Assembly: GCA_938040365.1 (NCBI GenBank)
Contig: CALHXU010000269.1
Span: forward strand, 1-32,854
DNA length: 32,854 nt
Direction: 5' to 3'
Source: an uncultured Acidimicrobiales bacterium
Lineage (GTDB): Bacteria; Actinomycetota; Acidimicrobiia; Acidimicrobiales; SHLQ01
The notes under the pieces were generated by a model. That model ran no database searches and had not been told where the DNA came from. It worked only from the letters and a program-made list of their open reading frames with translations. Of the stretch, positions 13,864 through 21,992 are shown piece after piece; the first letter of the stretch is position 1, and each line of letters starts with the position of its first letter. The translations under genes were made by a program, and so were the position numbers.

Positions 13864-16506
13864 CTAGACCGGTGCGAGCGCGTCGAAGACGAGGACCGCC
13901 CTACCGAGCTGGCGAGAGCGGTCGAGATCGACCCATCCAGTGAGTGCCCAGTCACGGTTTTCTTCGGGGTCGATTACGACTTGTCGAACCGAGATGACCT
14001 CGCTGCCCTCGTCGGCCGCCGTTTGTGCAGCGAACTGCGCGTCTTGTCCCGCGGCTTCTCCTAGTTGGAACAGGTCGGGGCTTCGCGCGTCGGGTCCGGT
14101 CGCTACCTCTTCGTAGGTTTCGAAATAGGCGTCGACCATCTGGTTGACCTGGTCGGTCGATCGCAGCGGGGTAGGTGCTCGTTCGAGGTCGGCGGCGTGA
14201 TCAGCATCTGAACAGCGCGAGAGCTCGCTCGTGTTCTTCCGAGAGAGCAACTGAACCCATCGGAACGCTTCGTTTCTCACCATGACCGAAAACGCCCGCT
14301 GATTCTGCGTGACGTCTCGGGGTGCCGCCTCGATTGTATTGAAACGTGAGTCGGGGGCGAGGTCGTCGGGGTCGGGGTTGATCAGCTTTTCCCATTCGTC
14401 GATCAGGCTTGAGTCGACCTGCCTCACGAGCTCGCCCAACCATTCGATGATGTTGGTGACCTCTTCGGTCTTCTCGCTATCGGGAACGGTTTGGTTGAGT
14501 GCCCGATAACAATCGGTCAGGTAGCGAAGCACGGCGCCTTCGCTGCGTTTCATGCCATATTCCGACACGTATTCGCCAAAGGTCATGACCCGCTCATAGA
14601 GCTCGCGCACGACCGACTTCGGCTTCACGTTCTCTTGGCCGACCCACGGATGGCGTTGTCGAAAGCCGTTGAACGCCTCATAGAGCTCGTCGCGGAGCGG
14701 CTTTGGGTACTCGACTTCTTCGAGCCGCTCCATGCGCTCTTCGTATTCGACGCCGTCGCGCTTCATTTCCGAGATGAGGTCGGTCTTTGCGCGGTTGAGT
14801 TGGGCAGCGAGGATCGCCCCGGGGTTTTCCAAGACCGACTCGATAACCGACAGCACGTGCATTGCATGTTCAGGATCATCGCGATCGAGGCGCTCGATCA
14901 CTTCGAGGGCGAAGAGTGAGAGCGGTTGATTGAGCGCAAAGTCGTCTTGGAGGTCGAGCGTGACACGGACGGTACGGCCCTCGTCGTCGGCCTGGTCGAG
15001 GTGTTCGACAACTTCGGCTTCGAGTAGCGACCGATACATAGCGATCGCCCGCTTTTGGTGACCTCGGGTGGCCTTCCTGCTCTCGTGGTTGTCGCGCAAC
15101 ACCTCGCGCACCGCATCGCAGCCGCCGGATTGGCCATGCTCGTCTTTGCTGGGGTCACCTTCGTTCGGCGGGCGATCGAGCAGGTTCAACAGCATCTGGT
15201 GGCTGATGGTGAAGCTCGAAACCATGGGTTCGGGGTCGCCGTTCACGAGTTTGGTGAAGGTGTCCTCGGTCCAGTGCGCGTAGCCCTTTTCGGGTTGTGA
15301 CTTCTTCTTGATCTTCTTCTTTTTCTTCGGGTCGTCAGCAGCTTTGCGTTCGGCCGCCAGGTTGTCGATGACATGGGCGGGCGCTTGGACCCAGACGGTC
15401 CCCTGATCATCAAAGCCCTTGCGGCCTGCTCGGCCAGCGATCTGCTGGAATTCTCGAACGGTGAGGATGCGAACCCGTTGGCCGTCGTACTTAAACAGTT
15501 GAGTCAGCAGCACCGAGCGGATCGGCACGTTGACCCCAACGCCGAGCGTGTCGGTGCCAACGATGACTTTGAGCAGCCCCTTCTGGGCGAGCTTCTCCAT
15601 GAGCAACCGGTATTTGGGAAGCAAGCCAGCGTGATGAATGCCAACGCCGTGGCTGAGGAACCGCTTGAGGTCTTTGCCGATCGGCGAGTCGAAACGGAAA
15701 TCGCCGACTTCGGCTCGGATCGCCGCCTTCTCCTCCTTGGTGCAGATCGAGAGGCTCGTGAATGATTGGGCCGCTTCAAGCGCCGACTTCTGTGTGAAGT
15801 ACACGACATAGACCGGGGCCCGCTCGGTTTCGAGCAACGTCTCGACCGTCTCGTGGATCGGTGAGGTCTGCCACGCAAAGTCGAGCGGGACGGGACGTTC
15901 TTTGCTCGACACGGTCACGGTGTCGCGTCCGGTTCGTTCGGCGAGTTCGGTCTCGAAGAACTCGGTCGGGCCGAGCGTCGCCGACATCAACAAGTGCTGC
16001 ACTTGAGGGAGCTGCAAGATCGGAATTTGCCAGGCCCACCCTCGCTGGGGGTCTGCGTAGTAGTGGAACTCGTCGACGACGACGAGGCCAATGTCGGCGG
16101 CCGAACCCGAACGCAGTGCAATGTTGGCGAGGATCTCTTGGGTACAGCAGATAATCGGCGCTTCGGGGTTGACCGATGCGTCACCGGTGACCATGCCAAC
16201 GTTGTCTGACCCGAGTTCTTTGCTCAGGGCGAAGAACTTTTCTGACACCAATGCCTTGATGGGCGCGGTGTAGTAGCTGCGTTGCGAGCGGGCCATGGCA
16301 GCGAAGTGCCCGGCCATGCCAACGAGCGACTTTCCCGAGCCGGTGGGCGTTGCCAAGATGACGTTGTTGCCGGCGAGGAGTTCAAGGATCGCTTCTTCTT
16401 GCGCGGGATAGAGGTCGAGCCCGACCGATGCGCTGAAGTCGATAAAGGCATCGATCAGTTCGTCGGGGTCTGAGCCCGACGGCGGAAGATGATCGAGAAG
16501 AGAGAT
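13864..16506 (-). CDS. DEAD/DEAH-box RNA helicase with C-terminal DUF3516, start codon non-canonical
   Basis: 880 residues if it begins at the AUC codon at 16506. Walker A TPTGSGKS (53-60), DEFH box (145-148), SAT motif (175-177), the GTDTLGVGVNVPIRSV and QIAGRAGRKGFDD motifs of the second RecA domain, and a long helical C-terminal half matching DUF3516 identify a Ski2/Mtr4-like helicase. The protein-like sequence SLLDHLPPSGSDPDELIDAF and the expected YPAQEEAI motif (Q-motif region) precede Walker A, yet between the in-frame TAG at 16513-16515 and the TTG at 16356 there is no ATG, GTG or TTG. The TTG at 16356 would remove the segment just before Walker A. AUC, or CUG at 16458, are the only candidates. 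It is 6 bases after the upstream stop, so translational coupling is likely. Confidence 0.9.
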   Translation of the reverse strand: MSLLDHLPPSGSDPDELIDAFIDFSASVGLDLYPAQEEAILELLAGNNVILATPTGSGKSLVGMAGHFAAMARSQRSYYTAPIKALVSEKFFALSKELGSDNVGMVTGDASVNPEAPIICCTQEILANIALRSGSAADIGLVVVDEFHYYADPQRGWAWQIPILQLPQVQHLLMSATLGPTEFFETELAERTGRDTVTVSSKERPVPLDFAWQTSPIHETVETLLETERAPVYVVYFTQKSALEAAQSFTSLSICTKEEKAAIRAEVGDFRFDSPIGKDLKRFLSHGVGIHHAGLLPKYRLLMEKLAQKGLLKVIVGTDTLGVGVNVPIRSVLLTQLFKYDGQRVRILTVREFQQIAGRAGRKGFDDQGTVWVQAPAHVIDNLAAERKAADDPKKKKKIKKKSQPEKGYAHWTEDTFTKLVNGDPEPMVSSFTISHQMLLNLLDRPPNEGDPSKDEHGQSGGCDAVREVLRDNHESRKATRGHQKRAIAMYRSLLEAEVVEHLDQADDEGRTVRVTLDLQDDFALNQPLSLFALEVIERLDRDDPEHAMHVLSVIESVLENPGAILAAQLNRAKTDLISEMKRDGVEYEERMERLEEVEYPKPLRDELYEAFNGFRQRHPWVGQENVKPKSVVRELYERVMTFGEYVSEYGMKRSEGAVLRYLTDCYRALNQTVPDSEKTEEVTNIIEWLGELVRQVDSSLIDEWEKLINPDPDDLAPDSRFNTIEAAPRDVTQNQRAFSVMVRNEAFRWVQLLSRKNTSELSRCSDADHAADLERAPTPLRSTDQVNQMVDAYFETYEEVATGPDARSPDLFQLGEAAGQDAQFAAQTAADEGSEVISVRQVVIDPEENRDWALTGWVDLDRSRQLGRAVLVFDALAPV

Positions 16507-16512
16507 GGTTGC

Positions 16513-16899
16513 CTAGCGGCTAACGCCGGCTTTTTCGAGCGCTGCTTTTGTCCGGTCGATGAGGTACTGAGGAACGCCAAAGGCGTTGTCGCCCCCACCG
16601 GATCCGCCGCCGCCACCGTCGTCAGATGAGATGCCAGCTGCCGCAGCAGCCGCAGCTTCTGCAGCGCGTTCTTTCTCGAGGAAGAACTGGTCCCAGGCTC
16701 GGCTGATCACGATCTCGTCGTGATTTACATGGCTTACCAGCTCACCGTTCTCAAACCGAACCCAGTAGCGCAACCAGGTGAGGCCATTGGACATGGCGAC
16801 TTTGCCTTGCGTGCCCGCTGGGACGCCCGGGAGGTCAACGGTTGCTCTCACCTTTGCCCCGGATCGAATCCGAGTTTTCAGGTCGACGGTCTTGGCCAT
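16513..16899 (-). CDS. Small KOW/SH3-like domain protein with Ala and Gly linkers (hypothetical)
   Basis: 128 residues from the ATG giving MAKTVDLKTRIRSG; longer in-frame starts lie in sequence that does not look coding. Residues 10-68 resemble a small beta-barrel of the KOW/SH3 type (GAKVRATVDLPGVPAGTQGKV, then WLRYWVRFENGELVSHV). A Glu/Ala helix with eight alanines in a row follows, then a Gly/Ser linker and a short C-terminal helix (YLIDRTKAALEKAGVSR). No named family. Its stop lies 6 bases before the presumed start of the DUF3516 helicase, suggesting a functional or translational link with RNA metabolism. Confidence 0.7.
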   Translation of the reverse strand: MAKTVDLKTRIRSGAKVRATVDLPGVPAGTQGKVAMSNGLTWLRYWVRFENGELVSHVNHDEIVISRAWDQFFLEKERAAEAAAAAAAGISSDDGGGGGSGGGDNAFGVPQYLIDRTKAALEKAGVSR

Positions 16900-17057
16900 C
16901 CCGACATCGTAACGTCCCCACAGCCGGGAACCTGTGCTGTGGTGGAGCGAATCTGAAGGTTCGAACTTGTCGTTCGAAACGCAGCCTCGGTCATCTTCCA
17001 TAACGAAGTCTTAACTACTTGTGAAATGTATTTTCCACATACCGGGTTGGGCGAGCT

Positions 17058-18446
17058 ATGAACCGATTCATCCCTGCCGTTTTGCTCCTCAGCCTCATCG
17101 CCGCTGCCTGCAGCACGGTCGAAGAAGCCGCCGAGAGCGCGATCGAAAGCACTGCGGACGCTGTTATTGCCGAACAGGAGGGCGACGCTGACGCGGCGCC
17201 GACCGCACCAGCGGACGAATCCGCGAGCGACGAGGGCGACGCGATCGACGACACCCGTCCTCGTGAGATCGACGGCGAGAAGTTGATCTTCAATCCACCG
17301 CTCGATGGCCCATTCGACCTCTCTGGCGGGATCAGCTTCGATCCGGCGACCGCCGAGGGCGTCATCATCGAACCTGGCGTGCAAAGTGCCCTGACCGACC
17401 GATACACGGCGTGGCCAACCGATTGGAGCCGCCGGACGGTCGAAGACTGGGATGAATTTCTTGCCGGACTCCAATCGAACGACCCTCGCGACGGAATTCC
17501 ACCGATCGATTCTCCGATCTTTGAAACGGTCTCGCTCGCATCGGAGTGGCTGACTCGAAACGAACCGGGGGCGCTGGTCCAGGTTGGCGACGAAGCCCGG
17601 TTCTACCCGCTCTCGATTTTGACCGCCCACGAGATCGTCAATGACGCATTTGGTGATGTTCCGGTCAGCGTGACGTTCTGTCCGCTCTGCAACACCGCTA
17701 TTGCATTCGATCGCCGTGTAAATGGCGAGGTCTTGGACTTTGGAGTCTCTGGGCTTCTCCGCAACAGCGACCTTGTGATGTGGGATCGTCAGACGACATC
17801 GCTGTGGCAGCAGGTGACCGGAGAGAGCGTGATCGGCCAGTTCGCTGGTGCCGAGCTCGATTCGGTTCCGACGTCGATCGTGTCGTTTGGCCAGTTCGCC
17901 GAGACGTTCCCCGACGGATTGTCGCTCGCCGGCGAAAGCGCCCGCGGTCGTTCTGCCTACGGCATTAACCCCTACCAGGGCTACTCGTCGTCAGCGACGC
18001 CATTTCTGTTCCGCGGCGAGATCGACGATCGCCTTCCGGCGCTCAGCCGGGTGGTCGGCGTGACCGAAGGCGAGGCGCAGGTCGCTTACAGCTTTGAGCG
18101 GCTGGCCGCCGAGAGCGTCATCAACGACGAGTCGAATGGTGTGCCGATCGTGGTCTTCCATGGCGGGCTCACCACCGACGCACTCGACGGAGGGCTCATC
18201 GCTGCGTCTGAGCAGATCGGTACCGGAGTTGCGCACGATCCGGTGGTTAACGGCCAGACCCTTACCTTCACGGCCAACGGTGATGACACCTTCACCGACG
18301 ATCAGACCGGTTCGACCTGGACGATTCTTGGGGCGGCGATCGATGGCGAACTCGCCGGTACCCAGCTCGGTGTTCTCGAACACCGCAACGAGTTCTGGTT
18401 CGCGTGGCAGGCCTTCTTCGGCGCCGACAACCTCCAGCAGAGCTAG
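17058..18446 (+). CDS. DUF3179 domain lipoprotein
   Basis: 462 residues. The signal peptide ends in a near-consensus lipobox AAAC with Cys18, followed by an acidic Ala/Glu/Asp linker to about residue 75. The DUF3179 domain fills the rest: LTAHEIVNDAFGDVPVSVTF, the diagnostic CPLCNTA, LRNSDLVMWDRQTTSLWQQ, YGINPYQGY and a late TGSTWTILG. DUF3179 proteins are extracytoplasmic and of unknown function; the Cys-x2-Cys suggests redox or metal chemistry, which is inference. Upstream bases 17001-17057 are A/T-rich and probably hold the promoter. Its end is 30 bases from the end of the convergent bpa gene. Confidence 0.88.
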   Translation: MNRFIPAVLLLSLIAAACSTVEEAAESAIESTADAVIAEQEGDADAAPTAPADESASDEGDAIDDTRPREIDGEKLIFNPPLDGPFDLSGGISFDPATAEGVIIEPGVQSALTDRYTAWPTDWSRRTVEDWDEFLAGLQSNDPRDGIPPIDSPIFETVSLASEWLTRNEPGALVQVGDEARFYPLSILTAHEIVNDAFGDVPVSVTFCPLCNTAIAFDRRVNGEVLDFGVSGLLRNSDLVMWDRQTTSLWQQVTGESVIGQFAGAELDSVPTSIVSFGQFAETFPDGLSLAGESARGRSAYGINPYQGYSSSATPFLFRGEIDDRLPALSRVVGVTEGEAQVAYSFERLAAESVINDESNGVPIVVFHGGLTTDALDGGLIAASEQIGTGVAHDPVVNGQTLTFTANGDDTFTDDQTGSTWTILGAAIDGELAGTQLGVLEHRNEFWFAWQAFFGADNLQQS

Positions 18447-18476
18447 CGGGCTGACGAGCTGGCTTGAGGTAGCGGG

Positions 18477-19004
18477 CTACAGGTACGTTCCGGGCCGCGA
18501 GCTTGCGTCGATGGTCGATCCGCCGCTCGATGACGGCAGCCCAGGCTGACCGCCTCCGCTTGCCTGGCCTTGTTGGAGTGCCTGGAGCTGTTGCAAGGCA
18601 GCGGCCTGTTGTGCCATTGCCATAGCTTGGAAACCTTGGTGGAGGCCTTGGAGCCAGCCGACGAGCTGGGCTTGGGCGACGCGAAGCTCGCCCTCGGAAG
18701 GAACTTCGTCGTGTTCTTCGCAGTCGATACAGATCTGGAATTCGCGAAGTTCGTCGAGGAGGTCGTCGCTCATCGTGTCTTCGAGCGCTTCCATCGTGTC
18801 ACGGTGGATCTTTGCGAGCATGCTGCGTCCGGCAGCATCTAGAGGGGCCTCTCGAGCTTCGGTCATGAGCGATTGGGTCATGGTCCCGAGGCGGATGAGC
18901 TTTGCTGCATCGGTGATCGCCGTGGTCTGTCCAGGTTCGGCCGGTACTGGCGCGTTTTCTGGTTGTCCGGTTTCGTTCGCTGATTCAGGCATCGTGTCAC
19001 TCAT
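18477..19004 (-). CDS. bpa: Bacterial proteasome activator Bpa/PafE (DUF2587)
   Basis: 175 residues, close to the 174 I recall for mycobacterial Rv3780. The conserved core is clear: LIRLGTMTQSLMTEAREAPLD, an IHRDTMEALED helix, and VPSEGELRVAQAQLVGWLQG. A Gln/Ala helix follows, then a Gly/Ser-rich tail ending in GTYL, equivalent to the GQYL HbYX-like tail that docks in the 20S proteasome alpha ring and opens its gate without ATP. Bpa rings feed unfolded proteins such as HspR to the proteasome in Mycobacterium. An unusual FQICIDCEEHDE stretch lies where the mycobacterial protein has LTLPFNED. The 20S proteasome and Pup genes are not in this window. Confidence 0.92.
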   Translation of the reverse strand: MSDTMPESANETGQPENAPVPAEPGQTTAITDAAKLIRLGTMTQSLMTEAREAPLDAAGRSMLAKIHRDTMEALEDTMSDDLLDELREFQICIDCEEHDEVPSEGELRVAQAQLVGWLQGLHQGFQAMAMAQQAAALQQLQALQQGQASGGGQPGLPSSSGGSTIDASSRPGTYL

Positions 19005-19067
19005 GAATGAGATTGTAACGCGGTCGGGTGACCAAAGGTTTATGGAGCTTTGGTCGATACTTACGGT

Positions 19068-20609
19068 ATGGATCGATGCAGTAATCAGTATCGGCGAGGG
19101 CGAATCCTCACGCTGATCATCCTCGGTGCGCTGGTACTTGCGGCGTGTGGCGCAACTGGGGACAGCGTTGCGCCTGAAGCGTCTGCCACTACTCCTGAGG
19201 ACGCAGCGGTCGAGGAGGCAGTTGAGTCGGGCGAGATCGACGGCGAGAGCGCAGCCACGAGTGCGGTCTCGTCCGATGACGATGACGATGACGACGGTGA
19301 GCCGACCGATGGCGACATCGACGCACAGGCGGATACTTCAGGAAGTGGCAGCGAAGAATCCAGCGCCGAAGCAAACGAAGCGACTGCGACCACCTCTACC
19401 CCGACAACGACAGTCGAGTCTGCCGATGCCGATCCTGATGCTGACGAAGGGGATTTCCAACCTTCAGAGGCATCGAATAGTGAGCCTGAAACCACTGCGC
19501 CCGCCGCTTCTGCTGAAGCCACCGAACCCGCGGATGGCCAAGACCAACAAACATCGACCGGTGATGCAGAGCTCGACCTGCTCATTGACGAACTCTCGGC
19601 ATTCGTCGAAGCCGAGCGGGGGCTGACCTTTACGAGTCGGCCCCAGATCGAACTGCTCGACAACGCAGAATTCGGCGAAGCCTGGCTTGAGTTGATCAAC
19701 GATGATGCGACTGAGAACGCCAGCGCCTACCGAAACTTCACCGACATCTACCGGGCACTCGGGATCATCTCGAACGACGCCGACCTCGAACAAATTTGGG
19801 CACGCTTCGGTGACGCCGGAGTGCTCGGCTACTACGAGACCGACAGTCAGGCGATTCGCCTTCGAAGCGGCGAGATCAACGCGTTGTCGAAGACGACGTT
19901 GGTGCACGAGTTGGTTCACGCCCTCGAAGATCAGAACTTCAACCTCGACCGCGAGTCGTACTCGGACCGCGACGATGAGATTGGATGGACGTTCTCAGCG
20001 CTCGTCGAAGGGTCGGCGCGAGTAATCGAAAACCGGTATCGCGCCACGCTTTCCGATGCCGAACGCCAAGAGGAACAAACAGCGATAGCGAACCTGCCCC
20101 GATCGGTCTCGTTCAGCGAATTCAACCAGTCGTTCCTCGAATTGCAGTTCGGCCGCTACAACTACGGCGAAGTATTCGCTAACGCGCTCTGGGCCCGGGG
20201 CCAATCCGCGGTCGACCAAGCCTTTTCGCAGCCACCGACAAGCTCTGAACAAGTGCTCGACCCGTCGAGCTATATCAACGGCGTGCAAGCCGATAGCCAA
20301 CTGAACCCACCACCTGCCGACGGCGCCGTGTTCGAAGACGGCGTTTTCGGTGAAGCAGCATGGATCGCCCTGCTCTCTGACACCGTCGCGACCTCAACCG
20401 CGATCGACCTCGCGAATGGCTGGGGTGGGGACTGGTTCGTTGCGTGGCGCGACGGAAGTACCACCTGTGTCCGCATCGACCTCGAAGCAGATTCACCAGC
20501 CGAACTCGCCGAATACGAATCCGCGCTACAGACGTGGACGAACGCCGGAAATGGCCGCGACCTCAGCGCGCCAACCACCGATGTTCTCCGCCTAACCGCC
20601 TGTCAATAA
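19068..20609 (+). CDS. Predicted HExxH (gluzincin-type) metallopeptidase lipoprotein
   Basis: 513 residues from the ATG giving MDRCSNQYRR; a TTG 18 bases upstream is an alternative. The signal peptide ends in a consensus lipobox LAAC (Cys27). About 140 residues of acidic, low-complexity linker follow, with eight aspartates in a row near residue 70. The globular domain begins about residue 168. LVHELVHALEDQNFNL places HELVH at 280-284, and ALVEGSARVIE puts a glutamate at 314, 30 residues after the second histidine, fitting zinc ligands His, His, Glu with catalytic Glu281. The combination HELVHALEDQ plus ALVEG recurs in bacterial secreted metallopeptidase-like proteins. The substrate is unknown. 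Confidence 0.8.
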   Translation: MDRCSNQYRRGRILTLIILGALVLAACGATGDSVAPEASATTPEDAAVEEAVESGEIDGESAATSAVSSDDDDDDDGEPTDGDIDAQADTSGSGSEESSAEANEATATTSTPTTTVESADADPDADEGDFQPSEASNSEPETTAPAASAEATEPADGQDQQTSTGDAELDLLIDELSAFVEAERGLTFTSRPQIELLDNAEFGEAWLELINDDATENASAYRNFTDIYRALGIISNDADLEQIWARFGDAGVLGYYETDSQAIRLRSGEINALSKTTLVHELVHALEDQNFNLDRESYSDRDDEIGWTFSALVEGSARVIENRYRATLSDAERQEEQTAIANLPRSVSFSEFNQSFLELQFGRYNYGEVFANALWARGQSAVDQAFSQPPTSSEQVLDPSSYINGVQADSQLNPPPADGAVFEDGVFGEAAWIALLSDTVATSTAIDLANGWGGDWFVAWRDGSTTCVRIDLEADSPAELAEYESALQTWTNAGNGRDLSAPTTDVLRLTACQ

Positions 20610-20613
20610 TGTT

Positions 20614-20632
20614 CAACTGACTTCGTCAGTTG
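20614..20632 (+). terminator. Hairpin after the metallopeptidase gene
   Basis: An 8-bp perfect stem CAACTGAC / GTCAGTTG with a TTC loop begins 5 bases after the stop codon. The downstream CGTTCTTGGTTC is only mildly T-rich. Its right arm is also part of the 49-bp repeat. Confidence 0.5.
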
Positions 20633-20733
20633 CGTTCTTGGTTCGAGCGCTCAGGTGTTGTTCGACTCGTTTCGTCAGTTGCGTTCTTGGTTCGAGCGCT
20701 CAGGTGTTGTCGGACCCGCTTCGTCAGTTGCGA
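20622..20733. repeat. 49-bp tandem direct repeat between convergent genes
   Basis: Copies begin at 20622, 20671 and 20720, each with TTCGTCAGTTGCG. The first 40 bases of copies 1 and 2 are identical and copy 3 is cut after about 14 bases. The array fills the gap between the metallopeptidase stop and the stop of the minus-strand thioredoxin-fold gene. Confidence 0.9.
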
Positions 20734-20741
20734 TTTCGGCT

Positions 20742-21221
20742 CTAGACCGGGGTGCCCTTGTAGGGAGCAGGATCTTTCGGACCTGGGAGCGTGAGTTCGC
20801 TCCAACCAACCTGAGTCGCGAGTGAGTCGATCACCGCTCGCCAGCCAACGGGGTCCCAACCTTCGCTCGACGCTGCGATCGTTCCATCCTGTTTGACGAG
20901 TACAAGCGCTGGGAGGGTCGAAAGGCCGAGGGCCTTAACCGCAACGCGGTCCGGGTCCGAAAAGGTCAGGTGCTCCTCGCCGTACGGGCCAAGAAAGGAC
21001 TTCACACCATCGGCGGGACCAGCGGCCAGCCATGCCACACGGACCCCAGCGCCCGAATAGTGATGAAAGATGCGCTTTGTCGTGTCGAGCAACCACGATG
21101 ACTCGTGGGTGTACGGATCGATTACGCCAAGGAGCAACGGGAAGGTCGTCAACCAGTCCGAGAAAGGTCGAGCATCACCGTTGATCGGGTCGAGATCTGG
21201 ATCACCGTCAAGAGTTTCCAC
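20742..21221 (-). CDS. Thioredoxin-fold protein lacking cysteines
   Basis: 159 residues from the GTG giving VETLDGDPDLDPING. A longer version starting at GTG 21293 adds 24 residues of non-protein-like sequence and would overlap the divergent gene start. The fold is suggested by PLLLGVIDPYTHESSWLLDTT where the active site would be, VAWLAAG as the central strand, the cis-proline loop STLPALVLVKQDG and a C-terminal helix ending VIDSLATQV. The CxxC is replaced and there is no cysteine at all in the 159 residues, so it cannot be a thiol oxidoreductase. A structural or binding role is more likely. No family name is offered. Confidence 0.75.
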   Translation of the reverse strand: METLDGDPDLDPINGDARPFSDWLTTFPLLLGVIDPYTHESSWLLDTTKRIFHHYSGAGVRVAWLAAGPADGVKSFLGPYGEEHLTFSDPDRVAVKALGLSTLPALVLVKQDGTIAASSEGWDPVGWRAVIDSLATQVGWSELTLPGPKDPAPYKGTPV

Positions 21222-21287
21222 GGGCGAAACGGTAGCTGCTTTTTCACTGCATCGTGCGGTTCGCGCGACTACTGATACCGTCGAAGC

Positions 21288-21992
21288 GTGCACCCAATTG
21301 AGCGACTTCGCTATGTAGCCCGTGCCGGGACAGCGCCAGATACGTTTCTCGTTGCCGAATCTGTACCCGCGTTCGCGGCGTTTGCCCGAAACCCCAACGC
21401 CATGCTCGTGTCGTTAAAGGGGCTCATCTCACGCCAGCCCGAGTCTCCAGGGCTACTTTGCCTCGCTGCACGAATGGTGCATTCGCTCGACGCCGTTGCC
21501 GCCGGCTGGGAATTCGCCGACGCAATGGAACTCGACCGAACCAACGACATTGCAGAGACCATCGCCATCACCGAAGCCGGCGGGACCGACGTGATCGATT
21601 CGGTCGCAACCGGCCTCGACGGGGAAACTGGTGAGTTGGTGGCACTCTGCCCCGCAGGGACCATGGCCTGGATCGAAGCCGCACGCGAGGGCGGGCGGTC
21701 GGTTGCCATCGTCACGCCGATGGGCACGCGTCTCCCGTCGATGTTGTGGGAGCGATTCAAACGGGTCCACCCGCGCGTCGCAGCGCTTGAAGGGTCCAGT
21801 TCCGCGCTGGAAGAGCCCAGTTCCACGCTGGAAGAGTCCAGTTCCACGCTGGAAGTATCCAGTTCTGTGTTGGGTGAGTTCGAATTGATCCCAGCGTCAT
21901 CTTTCGATGACGTGATTGGGCCCGACGGACTTACGCCGCTCGATGGGTGGCGACCGGATTGTCCAGATGTAGCCGAAGTTGCTCGCTTCTGA
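21288..21992 (+). CDS. Hypothetical protein with internal heptad repeat
   Basis: 234 residues from GTG. Not recognised with confidence. The N-terminal half is helical and Ala-rich (FAAFARNPNAMLVSLKGLIS, LCLAARMVHSLDAVAAGWEF). The middle has Rossmann-like alternation (LVALCPAGTMAWIEAAREGG, SVAIVTPMGTRLP), loosely like eIF-2B/sugar-phosphate isomerase-like folds; that comparison is weak. Residues 167-194 are four seven-residue repeats of the type LEESSST, then the chain resumes with FELIPASSFDDVIGPDGL and ends PDCPDVAEVARF. Its last 62 bases overlap the end of the convergent DegT-like gene. The promoter must lie in the 66 bases between this start and 21221. Confidence 0.75.
   Translation: MHPIERLRYVARAGTAPDTFLVAESVPAFAAFARNPNAMLVSLKGLISRQPESPGLLCLAARMVHSLDAVAAGWEFADAMELDRTNDIAETIAITEAGGTDVIDSVATGLDGETGELVALCPAGTMAWIEAAREGGRSVAIVTPMGTRLPSMLWERFKRVHPRVAALEGSSSALEEPSSTLEESSSTLEVSSSVLGEFELIPASSFDDVIGPDGLTPLDGWRPDCPDVAEVARF
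21787..21870 (+). repeat. Four 21-bp tandem repeats within the gene at 21288
   Basis: Units at 21787, 21808, 21829 and 21850, of the form TGGAAGAGTCCAGTTCCACG plus C. Units 2 and 3 differ at a single base. They keep frame and encode LEGSSSA, LEEPSST, LEESSST and LEVSSSV. Confidence 0.92.

Noticed and set aside
13794-13955. N-terminal extension of the lipid kinase
   Set aside because: Arg/Ser-rich, overlaps the helicase gene end, and the conserved fold starts just after GTG 13793.
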